Source: Siphonodentalium dalli (taxonomy: Eukaryota > Mollusca > Scaphopoda > Gadilida > Siphonodentaliidae). Taken from it: 64,000 nt of DNA. The DNA is taken from positions 251,908,484-251,972,483 of the forward strand of contig CP136064.1 in assembly GCA_032622095.1 (NCBI GenBank), in the 5' to 3' direction. The notes under the pieces are model-generated. The model saw nothing but the letters and a program-made list of their open reading frames with translations, searched no databases and was not told where the DNA came from. Positions 21,541-31,714 of this stretch are shown here, one piece after another. The position numbers and the translations under genes are program-made. Each line of letters begins with the position of its first letter. Within the stretch, counting starts at the first letter, position 1.

Positions 21541-22612
21541 AAAAATGTTTTATTTTTTTAGAGTTATGTCCCTGGCTCTGCCCCTATTTGACCCAGTGAC
21601 ACCATTTGACCAAATCTGAACCCCAGTCACCCAAGGTCTATCTGTACCAAATATAAGCTAAATCGGCCAAATATTGTTTTAGAAGAATTCATTGTAAGAA
21701 TTACTATGAGTTATGGCCCTGGTTTCTCAACTAATTGACCGGGTGACCTCATTTGAACACATCTGAACACCAGTCACCCAAGGACCCTCCATACCAAATA
21801 TTAGTTAAATCGGCCCAATGGTTCTGAAAAAGAAGTCGTTGTAAGAATTACTATGGAGGAATAGAGTTATGGCCCTGGCTTCGCAACTATTTGACCCAGT
21901 GACCTCATTTGAACAAATCTGAATGAGAGTCACCTAGGGAACATCCACACCAAATATGAACCAATTCGGTCTTCCGGTTTCAGAGGAGAAGATGTTCAAA
22001 GAATTGTTGATGGACGGACGGATGGACGGCACGACGAACAAATGGGTAGATATGTGGCCCCGACCTATGTGGCTAGAAATGGTAATGTGGCTTTAGTTTT
22101 TATGTGGCTTCTCAAGTAGCCATAAAATTGTATGTGGCTATCAAGTAGTAGATAGTGATCAAACTCTAGATTATGGATTCACAACATGTTGGAATTATAG
22201 CAGAAGAAGCTGATTAAAACTCAAAAACTTGCACACAGCAACTGGGACAGTGAAATAGGAGAAACTGACAGGTCCGTGATTGGGTGGCTAGCCACATAAA
22301 TGTCCGTCAGTGTCCGACATCTCATATTGACAGCTCATGGATGTCTAAATATATGGACTTTTTGTTTCCAAATTTTGAGTGACTACAAAATTAAATAAGC
22401 TGATTAGACCAAATAGATCATTTTTGAACGTCCATCTGAAAGCTGTTACGTGGCTAGCCACACAACGGAAGTTATGCACATAAATATCCATTTTACACAA
22501 TCTTAGCCACATAAGTAGTCATTAGTAAACACGGACGGATGGACAGATGGACGGACGGACGAGGAGTGATGACTATAGCTCCACCGGAGACTTCGTCTCA
22601 GGTGAGCTAAAA
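21541..22612 (+). mobile_element. Tandem-core element, copy 2, with terminal hairpin
   Basis: Units begin GAGTTATGTCCCTGG near 21562, GAGTTATGGCCCTGG near 21707, and again near 21864, spaced about 145-158 bp. The core is interrupted at about 22050-22500 by ATGTGGCTA-rich sequence. The 3' end is (GGAC)n-like DNA, then GTGATGACTATAGCTCCACC and TCGTCTCAGGTGAGCTAAAA. AGCTCCACCGGAGAC and GTCTCAGGTGAGCT form a hairpin. A tandem core plus terminal hairpin fits pearl/Helentron-like non-autonomous elements. Confidence 0.65.
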
Positions 22613-22628
22613 AGTAATTAATAACTAG

Positions 22629-22790
22629 AGTGCATTGAATAAAGAGCTACCATTCTCTAACTGATTAAATTAAATATGCTATCACCAGCCCTTTTATTTA
22701 TTATAGTGATAGGCTTTAAAGAAATATAAGGGCTGACAACATCATGTAATTCAATCAGTTAGATAATGAACGCTCTTTTATATTCCAATG
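22629..22790. mobile_element. AAAGAGC-ended MITE
   Basis: Left AAAGAGCTACCATTCTCTAA and right TTAGATAATGAACGCTCTTT are inverted, and CTGATTAAATT / AATTCAATCAG extend the arms. AATAAAGAGCGTTC occurs again 20 bp further on. Confidence 0.6.
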
Positions 22791-23838
22791 GCCTACCTAA
22801 AATAAAGAGCGTTCAATCAGTAGGAAAAATACATGTAAGTAAGTGCGTGCTATGTAAACTAAACAACTGATTGTTACAATAAAGGACTTTCAAGGCTGGA
22901 CAAAAACACACTCACCAATGATTAAATTTGGTTTATTGAACCGGTATAACTACCAGTATATAAATACAGAGTTCTTTTTTTTTATAGAATTTTCTATTCT
23001 CTAGCTAGCATCAAAATATTAGCCTTCCCATGGTTCCCTATCTATATGGTTCACTATCCTAGTTCAACACCAATTAACAGTTCAAAACTGCAAGACAAGT
23101 AGAATGTTCAATTACGCTATTTCTGATTGATTCTCTGAAATGTGTAACACTGATCAGTGTGACTTTAATATACAAATAGAAAGAAGATTATAATTTATTG
23201 TTTCTTCAAACTGCATCTAACTCCGAGTCCCCATGCCATGGAACAAAACGCTCTTTATTGTAAGTGTCAGTTGAGTCTAATTTTGAATACACGTATGCTC
23301 TTTAAAATATTTTGATTCTATAGCATTAGCACAACATACATGTCGTACATTATATCTAATGTTTGCAAGCAGTTTTAACCAAATATACCTTCATATACCA
23401 TGATTCAAACGCACAAACATTGAAAACAAACATACAGATGAGTGATGACGGACTTTCGGTCATCACACCGTACCAAGGATAGAAACTCTATCTGGCATGT
23501 TTGAAAGTTGGCACAGTACTCTTGGGCTCCAAATAAACATGCATGCGCATAGTCATGTAATACAGTAATATGTTACATGTAGCTCCTCCTGCTTTGGCCA
23601 TTTAACCACGTTTTGTCAACATGTTTTCCGACTGGATTTTTGGATTAAATTATTACGGAATCATGCACACGTTCTGGTAGGTGTCAGAGCTAATATATTA
23701 CCGGTACAAAAATTGTTAACATTAATAACTATGTTAGTGGATTCTTAAAAATAAGTGTATATAAAAAAAATAGCTACTCGCTAAAGCTGAAGCGCCACGG
23801 CGGTCAGACCTGGATGGCCTTTAGCCATATTACCTAGA
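22791..23838. other. No gene seen
   Basis: AT-rich. Single copies of the AACGCTCTTTATT motif occur near 22803 and 23247. No coding frame. Confidence 0.45.
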
Positions 23839-23925
23839 CCCGATGGCACTAGAAATGTATTTCATCATTTCTAGTGCCGCACGGCCCCGCATACCCTGCG
23901 TTGAGCTATCTATTTCACAACATTT

Positions 23926-24704
23926 ATATTTTGGACCTCTTGAATTGGAGATGGTGGATGAATATAAATATTTAGGTATTATTTTTCACAAAGGTGGAAC
24001 CTTAATCAAAGCTGCTGATAGCTTATCAGAGAAAGCATATTATGCCATAAAAAGCAAACTAAAGGATTACCAAAATTTATCAGTGAAAACATGGATGCAA
24101 ATAGTCAATTCTATGATAATTCCAATAATGACATATGGATCAGAAATATGGATTTATGATTTAAATATTAACCCTAACTGAATGAAACACATATTTAGTT
24201 CATGTGTTGATAAAACTTATACTTCAATCATGAAAGACATACTAGGTGTTAACAGTAAAGCTACAAATATTGCAGTATACTCAGAACTCAATACTATACC
24301 AACATGCTTAAAAATGTTTCACTCAGCATTCAAATTTCAGAGGAGGTTGATGGAGGTCAGTAAATCTGGGGACTCATCTTATAGACATAAATTATTAATC
24401 TCTGCATTCAATGAAGATAACCTAATTCAGAAAATCAGGCTAAAAATGTCATGGGCTAATTCGTTGACTCAAATAGAGAAATTTGTGGGCCAAAAACTCA
24501 CAATTATGAATGGATCAGAATTAAAAAACTTAATAACAGTTACATATAACTTAAAAGTTGAAAATGATTATAAAAGAATGATGAATCTCAATGAAGGTAA
24601 ACTAAGGTTTTACAGCAAAATTTATGGAATCACCAAACTCCAAGACTATCTCACATATAACATTCCAAAGGCGAATCGAAAATAATTGACTAAATTGAGG
24701 ATTA
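23926..24704 (+). pseudogene. LINE reverse transcriptase, C-terminal part (5'-truncated)
   Basis: The frame resembles the end of a non-LTR retrotransposon reverse transcriptase and the thumb/connection region after it. The signature is EYKYLGIIFHKGGTL, then AADSLSEKAYYAIKSKL and IIPIMTYGSEIW, typical of many LINE clades. The catalytic FxDD region is upstream and missing, so the copy is 5'-truncated, as LINEs often are. In-frame stops occur at 24179-24181 (TGA) and 24683-24685 (TAA). The frame is then cut at 24704 by FB-T and continues at 29762. The clade is not assigned. Confidence 0.85.
24702..24704. other. TTA target duplication, left copy
   Basis: GAGGA-TTA stands before the FB-T terminus TAGTCCAGG, and TTA-GTGCTC at 29759-29761 stands after the other end. 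One copy of TTA joins the two LINE halves in frame. Confidence 0.8.
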
Positions 24705-25870
24705 TAGTCCAGGAGATATTGGTCGACCTCTGCAACCCCCCCCCCCGACCTCAACTTCACCCCACTAATTTTCTTCCTCAAGGTCTCCTCTAATATTTTT
24801 CACTTGTTAACAAGAAAAAAAAGTGGCCGCATAGACTCCAGACAAGATGGCGTCCATCATGGCGGCCATTTTTTTTAATGCACCAGGTCTTTTTGATCGC
24901 CATTATAGTAAAGATTATAGCACATGCGGTCTTGTTTTCCGCTCGATTCGTTATGCTAATATACAACCCTTATCAATTAGCCAAAAATCCGACACCAGAA
25001 TCCAATATGGCGGCCAAGATGGCCGCCGAAATGTGAAAATATGCTATTTTTCTGACATGTTACCACCTTTCGTTTGTCTCTGTGGGAAAATGTTAGAATT
25101 TTTGCGTCATGTTATACATTTATCATATAGAGGAGTCATTGGCGAACACACGGGGACCATAATATGCATTCATTGCGGAATATTTTTGCCCGATATCACG
25201 TTTTCCCAAATGCCGGTATCATAGGTCAAAGCCGAATCTCCGTTAATAACGCGATGTTATGTTTCGAATCAATGAATGTTATTGCTATTATAGCAACACA
25301 CATGCATATATATTTGCAGGAGATACTCCAGATAGGATTCCTCTTATACCTGAGTTGAGGAATATTTACCCAAATCCAAGATGGCGGCCAAAATGGCCAC
25401 CAGAAATAAAAAATCGCCGAAAATCGCTGATTTTAACATCAATGAGCATTATTGTCATGACAACTCCACACCTGCTTACTATTGTAAGTTGGGAACACTT
25501 AGGCGAAGAACTTTCCTTGTACCATATCCAAACAAAAGTCCCCCAAATTCAAAATGGCGCCCACAATGGCGGACAGATTTTGAAAAATCACCGAAATTCC
25601 CTCATATTCATAACATTGGGCATTATTGTCGAGACAACTCCATCCGTGCGTACAGTTGAGTTGGAAATACTGAGGTGAAGTAATTACCTTACATCTCATG
25701 CAAGAAATGGTTTTCCAAATCGAAGATGGCGACCGAAATTTGAAAACAAGTCTACATTCCTTTACATTCTTACGATGGGCGTTATTGTTTCGCGATTTCT
25801 ATCCAGCATTACATGTTGATATGGAATAGTGATATGAAGTATTCATTAGGGTTTGGCAATTGATACTCAC
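24705..25870 (+). repeat. FB-T outer left arm
   Basis: Pairs with 28590-29758. As one measure, a 139-codon open stretch at 25259-25678 and its inverted partner at 28788-29207 have the same length and differ at about 12 residues. I take these frames as by-products of repeat sequence, not genes: they begin inside AT-rich DNA and contain the AAGATGGCGGCC blocks. Confidence 0.8.
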
Positions 25871-27010
25871 AGCCAAGATCGCTGCTAAATTGGCGGCTAG
25901 AAATTGAAAAGAAATCGATATTTTCACATATTAATTTCAACTTTTTGTCATAATATCGGTATGTATGGACGAAACTGTACATAAACCATCTGCTAGTTCA
26001 ACTTAAAGGTATAAAAACGCATAACATAGTTCGTATCCTTCTGGAAAGATGAAAAACCACCATTAATATCGCGATGTGGCATTTCGAAATCCAGTCTCCA
26101 CTTAGCACCGATAATGGCCGTAAGCGAGGTGCGCCGAATAGTTATATCAGAACAATTACCTGATAACAGATTCTGATTTGCCACGTCACGTCCATAATTA
26201 TCTGGACCAGCTTCCATTTCTTTGTCTGATAAATATAGGTCGCTCACACCGACAAATTATTCACCACTTCCTGGGAGTAGGGTCCCTCTAATCATAACGT
26301 TTCAAACAATTCATTTTCCGGTGTCTAGCTTACGATTTTAAATATTTGCTAAATATGATATTTGTGCGTCATCTTGAACTAGGAAGGTACATGGCCGATG
26401 AGTATACAAGCTTACAGAAGGTCATCTCTATGTATGTGTCTCATACCCCATGGGATAACGACATGTACACCTGGTGAACCAGTTAGCTAGTCACTTCTCA
26501 ATAGATGGTTTATCAACTCACAAACTCAGCGAACGCATTGGCATATGTGGACAACTTCGACAGTGTTTCGAAGGTTGCTAGCTGTCTCATTCCCTTGGAC
26601 AGATGTATATCTGCTAAGGAGAAGACCCTAGTGTACAGACTACCCACACTTCTTGACCATTATCCGAAGCAAACTGTGTGACGCCCCGCAGTTGTCTCGT
26701 CGAATATCTCCCAGCAGAGAAGAACAATGCTCGCGGTGCTAGTTTGTGGACATGCGCCATGATACTGGGAATGAAATGGGCCACTGTATACACCACCCCT
26801 ACACCTGGTGCATGTTTAAGATATCGAATGGCATGCGTGCCGGTTTTATTTGGTGTGGTAAGATTGAATTTCCACATCCGTTTCGAAGCCTTTCTGATTC
26901 AACTACGTACACTTTTGCCTGGATAATACTATGCTAGCCTCCCTCAAAACAGTCGGATGGACTAAAGGATAATGTCTTAAAAGCATGAATGTATGCGTGT
27001 TTTGTTATCC
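25871..27010 (-). pseudogene. FB-T left inner arm: outward-reading coding relic
   Basis: Read on the minus strand from the centre outward, this holds three open pieces: one at 26614-26877 containing THAIRYLKHAPGVG and VHKLAPRALFFSAGR; a piece ending KLSTYANAFAEFVS and a stop near 26517-26525; and one at 25993-26247 starting MSDLYLSDKEMEAGP. The other arm encodes diverged counterparts (HKLAP..LFSSA and KLSGYVSALDEYVN-stop), so one original coding sequence lay in both arms. Frames are broken in each. No known family is recognised, and no DDE, HUH or reverse transcriptase motif is visible. Confidence 0.5.
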
Positions 27011-27423
27011 TCTCTCGGGGTTAGGGTCAGTATGTGGGCGATATTATTCAAGAAAATGTCAGGAACTGTGGTGCATTTATTTCACTATGTATTTAAAGAA
27101 CAATATACAGTCTCGATGGCAATGGCTGTGGACGTTGTGGAACGCGACCTTTATGATCATATAGCTTTATATATATATAACTTTAGAATATAGTAGTTAA
27201 TGTCTCATGCAGGAAAATGGTCGCATTGATTATGTTACCAAGAAATCACTTGGTGTACCAACGTTTGTTGAACTGAATGCAAGAGCTCATCAATGTAACA
27301 TTCCTCTGGATGTTCTTCGCGTTGAACATTTAACCCTTTTGTTGGTGGCATTTGTACATTCTTGAACCATACCACCCAGCGTGAGCATGACATATCAACC
27401 AACTATCAAAGGTATCGCCTTTA
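27011..27423. other. FB-T central region
   Basis: The least symmetrical part, near the axis of the inverted repeat. A 52-codon frame starts at 27207 with a splice-acceptor-like TCATGCAG just before its second codon. It reads protein-like sequence (GVPTFVELNARAHQCN, IPLDVLRVEHLTLLLVAF). It may be the 5' part of the right-arm coding relic. Confidence 0.4.
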
Positions 27424-28589
27424 AGACTACACCCCAGTTTTGGTGGGGCTTATACCGCAGTAGCCAATGGCATACTCCTGGTCCAGTTGTTTAAGAACGG
27501 CTTCCAAACGGATGGGAACATACACTCTTAGCATACAAGGAAGGCAAAGCCACACATGAGATCCTGTCGGAATCTAAATCATAACAAAATGAGGGGCGGT
27601 GCAGTCATGGTCCAATTTCATTTCCACTGTCATGACACATACCCACAAACTAGCACCGTGTGTATTGTTCTCATCTGCTTGGATCTGTTCGGTGAAACGA
27701 TTGCTGGACGCCAACAAGCTTGTTCTTATGATCATGTTCAAGGAGTTTGGGTATATTATGCATTATGGTCTTCTACGGCTACGCCTAAGCAGAAATACAT
27801 CCGTCAAATGTCGGGCTTTCAACATTCAAAGCCATATACAGAAGTTGTCCGGGTACGTCAGTGCATTAGATGAGTATGTGAATTGATAAACCATATATTG
27901 AGAAGTGGCTGTTTGGGAAGATCACCAGGTGTACACGTTGTTATCCCCATTAGGTCACCAAAGCTGACAATACGCAGATAGATAGGTCCTTCTGAAAGCT
28001 AGTATACGCATCGACCGAATACCTTTATGGTGTATCGCACAAGATGACGCATATACCCCATATGTAGCATCTGAATTATACCATAAGCTATACCACGAAT
28101 GAAGCTCGCTAAGAATTCCAAGTTTTCGAAACAAACACGTGAGCTGGACACCGGCATATGTATTGTTTGAAACATTCCGATTAGTGGCACACTCCTACAA
28201 AGAAGAGTAGTGAACTGTTATTGTGAGTGAGATAGATTAATCTGACGAAGAGATGGAAACGAGTCTAGATAATACTGAATGTGGCAATTCAGAATAAGCT
28301 CAGGTACTGTTGTTTTGATTCTTGGAAGTCATAATATGACTATTCGGCGCACCTATATACGGTTACGGCCAGTATAAGCCCTTAGTGGAGAATGGATTTT
28401 GAAATGCCACATTGCGATTGTGGGTTTTCATCATTCCAAAAGGCTACGACTTGCATTGGAACTAATAGATGGCTCATATTATGTACCGTTTCGTTTATAC
28501 AAATCAATATTATGACAAAAAGTTGAAATTAGTATGTGATAATATCGGCTTCTTTCCAATTTCTGCCTGTCAGTTTGGCCGCCATATTG
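27424..28589 (+). pseudogene. FB-T right inner arm: outward-reading coding relic
   Basis: Counterpart of the left inner arm, read on the plus strand. A stretch at 27424-27530 reads GGAYTAVANGILLVQLFKNG and then GFQTDGN. Later frames at 27556-27886 include HKLAPCVLFSSA and end KLSGYVSALDEYVN-stop. Several stops and frame changes separate the pieces. Function is unknown. Confidence 0.5.
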
Positions 28590-29758
28590 ACTGTGAGTAT
28601 CACTTGCCAAACCCTAATGAATAATTCATACATATCAACATGTAATGGTGGGTAGAAATCGCGAAACAATAACGCCCATCCTAAGAAAGTAAAGGAATGT
28701 AGGCGTGTTTTCAAATTTCGGTCGCCGTTTTGGCAGCCATCTTCGATTTGGAAAACCATTTCTTGCATGAGATGTAAGGTAATTACTTCATCTCAGTATT
28801 TCCAACTCAGCTGTACGCATGGATGGAGTTGTCTCCACAATAATGCCCAATGATGTGAATATGAGGAAATTTCGGTGATTTTTCAAAATCTGTCCGCCAT
28901 TGTGTGCGCCATTTTGGATTTGGGGGACTTTTATTTGAATTTGGTACAAGGAAAGTTCTTCGCCTAAGTGTTCCCAACTTATAATAGTAAGCAGGTGTGG
29001 AGTTGTCATGACAATAATGCTCACTGATGTTAAAATCAGCGATTTTCGGCGATTTTTTATTTCTGGTGGCCATTTTGGCCGCCATCTTGGATTTGGGTAA
29101 ATATTCCTCAACTCAGGTATAAGAGGAATCCTAGCTCGAGTATCTCCTGCAAATATATATGCATGAGTGTTGTTATAATAGCAATAACATTCATTGATTC
29201 GAAACATAACATCGCGTTATTAACGGAGATTCGGCTTTGACCTATGATACCGGTATTTGGGAAAACGTGATATCGGACAAAAATATCCCACAATGAATGC
29301 ATATTATGGTCCCCGTGTGTTCGCCAATGACTCCTCTATATGATAAATGTATAACATGACGCAAAAATTCTAACATTTTCCCACAGAGACAAACGAAAGG
29401 TGGTAACATGTCATAAAAATAGCATATTTTCACATTTCGGCGGCCATCTTGGCCGCCATATTGGATTCTGGTGTCAGATTTTTGGCTAATTTGTAAGGGT
29501 TGTATATTAGCATAACGAATCGAGCGGAAAAAAGACCACATGTGCTATCATCTTTACTATAATGGCGATCAAAGAGACCTGGTGCATTAAAATAAAATGG
29601 CCGCCATGATGGACGCCATCTTGTCTGGAGTCTCTGCGGCCACTTGTTTTTCTTGTTAACAAGTGAAAAAAATTAGAGGAGACCTTAAGGAAGAAAATTA
29701 GTGGGGTGAAGTTGAGTCCTGGTGGGGGTGCAGAGGTCGACCAATATCTCCTGGACTA
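28590..29758 (-). repeat. FB-T outer right arm
   Basis: Inverted partner of 24705-25870, ending CCAATATCTCCTGGACTA before the TTA. Confidence 0.8.
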
Positions 29759-29761
29759 TTA

Positions 29762-30051
29762 GTGCTCATGGCCTACATATTGAAACAGGAAGATATACTA
29801 GACCAAAACAAGACGTTTCGGACAGATTGTGCAACTTTTGTCCCAAACAAGTTAAAGACGAAATACACTTTTTATACTATTGTACTATGTATAAAGACTT
29901 GAGAAGAAAATATGACATATTTCAACTGGGGGAAAATATTAACAACCCCAAGATGCTGCTGAATCCAAAAACCTTCTCTGCAACAAAGCAAATATGTAAT
30001 TTCATCAAAGAAGCCCTAGATAAACGTAAATCAAACATACCCTCGAATTAA
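29762..30051 (+). pseudogene. LINE ORF2 C-terminal end
   Basis: Continuation of the LINE frame after FB-T, reading from the LRI/SAH junction to a TAA at 30049-30051. It contains the C-terminal cysteine motif of many LINE proteins, C-x2-C-x8-H-x4-C in RLCNFC...EIHFLYYC, preceded by GRYTRPKQDVSDR. This motif is thought to contact nucleic acid. Confidence 0.85.
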
Positions 30052-30321
30052 TCTATTATTATATATTAACGACTAGAGATATAGCTCATATTACGAAATA
30101 TTAACAAGAGGTTGGTATAGGGTGAGTTAACCAACACATTTAAACTACATATACATATATACCGTATATATATATTAATTTAGGCAGTAATAATATATTA
30201 ATGATTATATGTGAGACGATATTTATTTATGTATTATATTATATGTTATTTTATTCTTGGATTACGCTACACTATGGACATATCCAATAAAGAATTTGAA
30301 TTTGAATTTGAATTTGAATTT
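30052..30321 (+). repeat. LINE 3' UTR and (TTTGAA)n tail
   Basis: AT-rich 3' UTR ending CCAATAAAG and then ATTTGAATTTGAATTTGAA, a simple-repeat tail of the type seen at LINE 3' ends. Hairpin-element sequence starts directly after it. Confidence 0.7.
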
Positions 30322-30326
30322 TTCAA

Positions 30327-30563
30327 CTAAACAATGAATGCTGGCCTTATTATCTCACCATATTTTTCAGTCGGTACTCCCCGCCACAAGTTGACGCCAA
30401 AATTTCCATGTGTCGGTGTATCTAAATCCTTTAATCGGACATTTCTAAACTGTCGAATGTTGGTGACCTCGATAAGTCGTCCATCTTCACGTTCTTGTTG
30501 ACATTTTACACAAGGCCAGCATTCATTGTTTAGTTGAAAAATGTTGTGAAATAGATAGCTCAA
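30327..30563 (-). CDS. Unrecognised 78-codon frame of the hairpin element
   Basis: The minus-strand frame occupies nearly the whole interior of the hairpin-ended element, starts in its right arm, and ends in the remnant of its left arm. It has a Cys pair (CWPCVKC) and a charged, protein-like stretch (TNIRQFRNVRLKDLDTP, THGNFGVNLWRGVPTEKYG). TATG|GTGAGA near its end would fit a splice donor, so it may be a captured exon. I do not recognise the protein. Confidence 0.4.
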   Translation of the reverse strand: MSYLFHNIFQLNNECWPCVKCQQEREDGRLIEVTNIRQFRNVRLKDLDTPTHGNFGVNLWRGVPTEKYGEIIRPAFIV

Positions 30564-30625
30564 CGCAGGGTATGGGGGACCACCAGCCGCCCTAATGGGC
30601 AGTTTGAGCTGATCATTAGGGCGGC

Positions 30626-30933
30626 GTACTGTCTAATATTACCACTGTAATACCAGGTCTGGTCAGATTACAGATAATTATGGCATTGTCTATTCAGGCT
30701 ATTCGCCTGGCTATTGCAGTATTGGTAATCTAAACAAATAATATTAATAAGAATTGCATTACAAATTAGCCAAAGAGGTACATAACCGTATAGATCAGAA
30801 TTCATCATTGTTAAACCCGCAAAGTTCCTCTTAAAAACAAACAAGCAAAGTTCCTCTTAAAAAGAATTTGACCGCTAAGAAGGCAAATAAAACAGCGTCG
30901 GAAGTTAACGGCGGGTGCTATAACGCACACATC
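30626..30933. other. No gene seen
   Basis: Contains a short direct duplication (AAAGTTCCTCTTAAAAA at about 30819-30860). No coding frame. Confidence 0.45.
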
Positions 30934-31000
30934 GAGTTATCGTTCCTGAATGGGATAACCGCATGTCAAGATGTCCGCAGTTGCACCTTGCAAGGTAGCT
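30934..31000 (-). repeat. Right inverted block of the 24.5-kb interval
   Basis: GAGTTATCGTTCCTGAATGG...CAAGATGTCCGCAGTTGCA...CAAGGTAGCT is the inverse of 6447-6510. Confidence 0.55.
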
Positions 31001-31060
31001 GTGGGTATCATTTGTGGGTAGTTTGTAGGTAGTAAGTACTACCCACTGTGGGTCGCGTCG

Positions 31061-31067
31061 TATAAAA
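31061..31067 (+). promoter_or_regulatory. TATA box candidate
   Basis: TATAAAAGGG sits between inverted CCCACTGTGGG / CCTACAGTGGG stretches, with ACACTTCAACGG about 25-30 bp downstream. It could be the promoter of a fuller LTR of the element ending at 31714, or of other inserted DNA. Confidence 0.35.
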
Positions 31068-31540
31068 GGGCCGACGCTACCTACAGTGGGTACACTTCAA
31101 CGGATTACGCATTTGCGTAAACGGCTGTCAGTACTTAACTGACTTTTATTTAAAGACACATTGGGCGTTTTAACCAAGACTTGGTACAGGGTTTTTCGGA
31201 GTGTCACCCTTGTCTTTGGATATTTCTTAGACATTTGGCGAATTGCCTAATTGTCATTTCTTCGTCATTTAATTTGACTTGGCCATACCTTGGCTCACAC
31301 TGTAGCTGGTTTTATTCTAAGCTGGAAGTATATCAGGCCATATATATTCTGATAGTGCTACCCACACAAACCTACAGTGGATTATCATCATTGAAATACT
31401 TGTATTCACATCTGAGAAGATACTTTTATGATTAAATCATACCGTTTTGTAACGGATTTGTCTGTTAACTTGGTACTCCACGGGCTTACTAGATACTTTC
31501 TTCCATAACGGATTATCATATAACTAGGCCTTCGTAGCGA
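31068..31540. other. Unassigned sequence before the LTR end
   Basis: An 84-codon frame at 31181-31435 has no features. The whole stretch may be LTR sequence absent from the 457-bp 5' LTR. That would make the 5' LTR the deleted version. Confidence 0.35.
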
Positions 31541-31714
31541 GCTCTAAGCCAAGAAAACAGATTCCAAGAATTCCAGAATCACAGAATACGGTTCAAGATT
31601 TATACAGATCGCAAGATCTACAACAATATTTTATTTTTGTAACATCGAGTAGGGGGAAACAGTCCACACTACCACGACAGAACAACAATATAGTCAAGAC
31701 CCCACCACGTTACA
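31541..31714 (+). repeat. 3' LTR, last 174 bp
   Basis: Matches 2744-2917 from GCTCTAAGCC to CACGTTACA with few differences, same orientation as 6065-6337, and followed by the ATAC target duplication. Confidence 0.85.

Larger units (their letters stand above)
24705..29758. mobile_element. FB-T, 5,054-bp inverted-repeat element
   Basis: The ends are TAGTCCAGGAGATATTGGTC and its inverse, flanked by TTA. Almost the whole element is an inverted repeat centred near 27.2 kb. The outer 1.1-1.2 kb of each arm are nearly alike. Further in, similarity falls but landmarks still pair: CTATTCGGCGCACC, GATAAACCAT.TATTGAGAAGTG, CCACAAACTAGCACC, GGCTTC.AAACGGATG. Both outer arms carry repeated AAGATGGC.GCC sequences. 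The termini are related to FB-A. The superfamily is unknown. A 3-bp TTA target occurs in PIF/Harbinger elements, but these ends do not match the local Harbinger ends. Confidence 0.85.
23839..30620. mobile_element. Hairpin-ended inverted-repeat element carrying the LINE
   Basis: The left arm CATACCCTGCGTTGAGCTAT...TTTCACAACATTT (about 23890-23925) is inverted at about 30536-30578. The LINE lies directly inside the left arm, and the arm continues after the LINE as CAACTAAACAATGAATGCTG (30324), which is inverted at 30513-30537. Each outer end has its own small hairpin: GGCACTAGAAATG / CATTTCTAGTGCC near 23845-23876 and CCGCCCTAATG / CATTAGGGCGG near 30588-30625. Without the LINE the element would be only about 0.4 kb. 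Confidence 0.65.
2461..31714 (+). mobile_element. Gag-only LTR retrotransposon with split 3' LTR
   Basis: The LTRs have TG...CA ends, and the element is flanked by ATAC at 2457-2460 and 31715-31718. The order is 5' LTR, primer binding site, decayed gag, polypurine tract, 3' LTR. No protease, reverse transcriptase, RNase H or integrase is present: only about 100 bp separate the end of gag from the polypurine tract. It is a non-autonomous Ty3/gypsy-type derivative. The 3' LTR is split into 6065-6337 and 31541-31714 by 25.2 kb of other elements. The collinear empty site near 37.0 kb supports a single insertion spanning the whole interval. Confidence 0.8.

Noticed and set aside
25259-29207. 139-codon frames in both FB-T outer arms, near-identical to each other
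   Set aside because: Similarity comes from the inverted repeat itself. The frames contain the AAGATGGCGGCC repeat blocks, overlap other open frames, and show no protein features.
24705-29758. FB-T as a non-autonomous Harbinger because of its TTA target
   Set aside because: Its ends (TAGTCCAGG) do not resemble the local Harbinger ends (ACACACGTA), and the inner coding relic lacks the Harbinger DDE motifs. Target length alone is not enough.
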